In this document: in pieces, positions 63,177-64,000 of the stretch
Numbering within the stretch: the first letter of the stretch is position 1
How the letters are laid out: each line of letters begins with the position of its first letter
From: Cellulomonas sp. KRMCY2
GTDB taxonomy: Bacteria > Actinomycetota > Actinomycetes > Actinomycetales > Cellulomonadaceae
NCBI RefSeq assembly: GCF_000526515.1
Contig: NZ_JAGF01000001.1
Span: 3,348,001 to 3,412,000 of the forward strand
Reading direction: 5' to 3'
DNA: 64,000 nucleotides
Made by a program: the position numbers and the translations under genes
Notes under the pieces: generated by a model
What the model was told of the DNA's origin: nothing
Database searches by the model: none
What the model saw: only the letters and a program-made list of their open reading frames with translations

Positions 63177-63842
63177 CTACGGACGCGGGCTCAGAGCTGT
63201 CCACAGCCGCTCGGACCGCCCGATGACGGCCAGCAGGCCGAACGCCACCAGGCCCCCGGCGGTGCCGACGACGGCTTGCTGCGCGAACCATGCGTCGTAC
63301 GCGATGGTTGAAGCCGCCCACGTGGCGGCGCCTGCGGCCGCCAGGCGAAGCACCAACGCCACAGCGCTCACCGTGGTGGGACCTCCTCGGCGCCGCGCGA
63401 AGCTCACGACCGCGTGCGCTGCCGCGAAGCCGGCCAGTGCCATCGTGACGACCACTCCCGGGTAGGCAGTCCCCAACCCTGTGTGATGGGTCAGGACGAT
63501 CGTGACAGCGACGACCAGGCACCCGTCGGCCACGGCCTCGAGGAGCTGCCAGCCGGCGGGCGGAGCGGCCGGATCCTCCTGCCCGGCCACTGTCCACCAG
63601 GCTCGCTTGCGCAGCTCATACGCCACGACGAGCCCCGCAAGGGGAACCGCCACCACGACGACGGCGACCAGCACCTTCGCTGCGGTGTAGAGGTCAGCAC
63701 GCAGCGCCTGTGACACGACGACCGCCCCCCCGATGATGGCCACCCTGCTCGCGAGCCAGGCCACCACGGCCAGTAAGCGTCCGCGTGCTGAACCGGCCAT
63801 GACGTGGACTCGGTCGCGGTTCTGCTGCTCTGTCACGGTCAT
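63177..63842 (-). CDS. Multi-spanning membrane protein
   Basis: A 221-residue protein with about six helices (near 22-45, 53-75, 98-118, 125-145, 155-175 and 185-205). Loops are short; a hydrophilic piece (RKRAWWTVAGQEDPAAPPAG) lies at about 78-97. No recognised motif. Its start overlaps the stop of the upstream helix-turn-helix gene by 4 bp (ATGA), so the two form a unit, possibly regulator plus membrane protein, much as in the pair at 1083-2182. Confidence 0.7.
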   Translation of the reverse strand: MTVTEQQNRDRVHVMAGSARGRLLAVVAWLASRVAIIGGAVVVSQALRADLYTAAKVLVAVVVVAVPLAGLVVAYELRKRAWWTVAGQEDPAAPPAGWQLLEAVADGCLVVAVTIVLTHHTGLGTAYPGVVVTMALAGFAAAHAVVSFARRRGGPTTVSAVALVLRLAAAGAATWAASTIAYDAWFAQQAVVGTAGGLVAFGLLAVIGRSERLWTALSPRP

Positions 63843-64000
63843 GATTCCTCCGATCGTTGGGCCACCAGCGGCCGAAGCGCCGTTGGGTCTGGCTTGCTGC
63901 GCAGACTCTTGTGCACCGCTTGCGGTGACACCCCCAGCTGTCTGGCGATCTCGCTGAGGCTTCGTTGCGCCGCCAGCTGTCCCAAGGTGCGTCGTCGCAC
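63839..64000 (-). CDS. C-terminal end of a helix-turn-helix protein, cut by window edge
   Basis: The last 53 codons of a gene that runs in from beyond base 64000. The visible part is a helix-turn-helix: RRRTLGQLAAQRSLSEIARQ followed by LGVSPQAVHKSLRSKPD, with a short tail. It could be the C-terminal domain of a SatD-like or sigma-like regulator. Overlaps the membrane protein start (ATGA), so the two are coupled. Confidence 0.7.
   Translation of the reverse strand: MRRRTLGQLAAQRSLSEIARQLGVSPQAVHKSLRSKPDPTALRPLVAQRSEES

Overview
The window is high-GC DNA with frequent GTG starts and tightly overlapping genes. It suits an actinobacterium, probably of the Micrococcales and perhaps Cellulomonadaceae (inferred from protein style, not from a marker gene). 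Most of it, about 5.0-57.8 kb, follows in broken form the gene order of Mycobacterium tuberculosis from glnA1 (Rv2220) down to idsA2 (Rv2173): glnA, RDD protein, DUF4191, lipA, lipB, TIGR01777 protein, E2 acyltransferase, pepA-type aminopeptidase, glycerate kinase, ErpA-like protein, ctaC/ctaD/ctaF, ctaE-qcrCAB, trpD, an exonuclease/UvrC-like protein, fadD15-like ligase, PlsC-like acyltransferase, class II DAHP synthase, PknL-like kinase, Rv2175c-like protein and a polyprenyl synthase. This is a chromosomal core region.

Left edge (1-4975): accessory DNA that looks like the end of an integrated element. It holds a partial unrecognised protein, a membrane protein, a winged-helix regulator, about 560 bp without a gene, a membrane protein resembling an M48 peptidase without its zinc motif, and a tyrosine integrase that ends 23 bp from the 3' end of glnA. 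The integrase has Asn where the catalytic Tyr belongs, so the element is probably immobile.

5-24 kb: glnA with a four-half-site GlnR-type box upstream; lipoate synthesis (lipB, lipA) and lipoate users (a two-lipoyl E2 and lpd). Between lipB and the TIGR01777 gene sits a block absent from the M. tuberculosis order: MarR regulator, divergent MMPL exporter with a palindromic operator over its start, a frameshifted Gfo/Idh/MocA oxidoreductase and a membrane pseudokinase. Then come leucyl aminopeptidase, small membrane proteins, pyrD and a frameshifted YczE-type membrane protein.

24-43 kb: aldo/keto reductase, DUF3043, M20 peptidase, DJ-1/PfpI protein, nadA, glycerate kinase, ErpA-like protein, TusA and a cysteine-desulfurase homologue with no lysine at all; then the aerobic respiratory chain (ctaC-ctaD-ctaF and ctaE-qcrC-qcrA-qcrB), which should form the cytochrome bcc-aa3 supercomplex, with superoxide dismutase beside it.

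43-62 kb: trpD, Lrp/AsnC-type domain protein, exonuclease/GIY-YIG protein, acyl-CoA ligase, ROK glucokinase, acyltransferase, PPi-type phosphofructokinase, DAHP synthase, PASTA kinase, LysM lytic transglycosylase, Rv2175c-like regulator, polyprenyl synthase, lipoprotein, DUF4192 protein, universal stress protein and the primary sigma factor. From 62.1 kb to the end the content is accessory again: a non-coding stretch, a small secreted protein with a strong terminator, a membrane protein and the end of a helix-turn-helix gene.

Most distinctive features: the lysine-free cysteine-desulfurase homologue with TusA; the catalytically dead integrase; perfect 205-bp and 119-bp in-gene repeats (lipoyl and LysM domains); four small tandem-repeat loci in or next to gene 3' ends; and the GlnR and MarR-type sites. 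I found no tRNA, rRNA or CRISPR, and no single locus that I can claim is a wholly new system.
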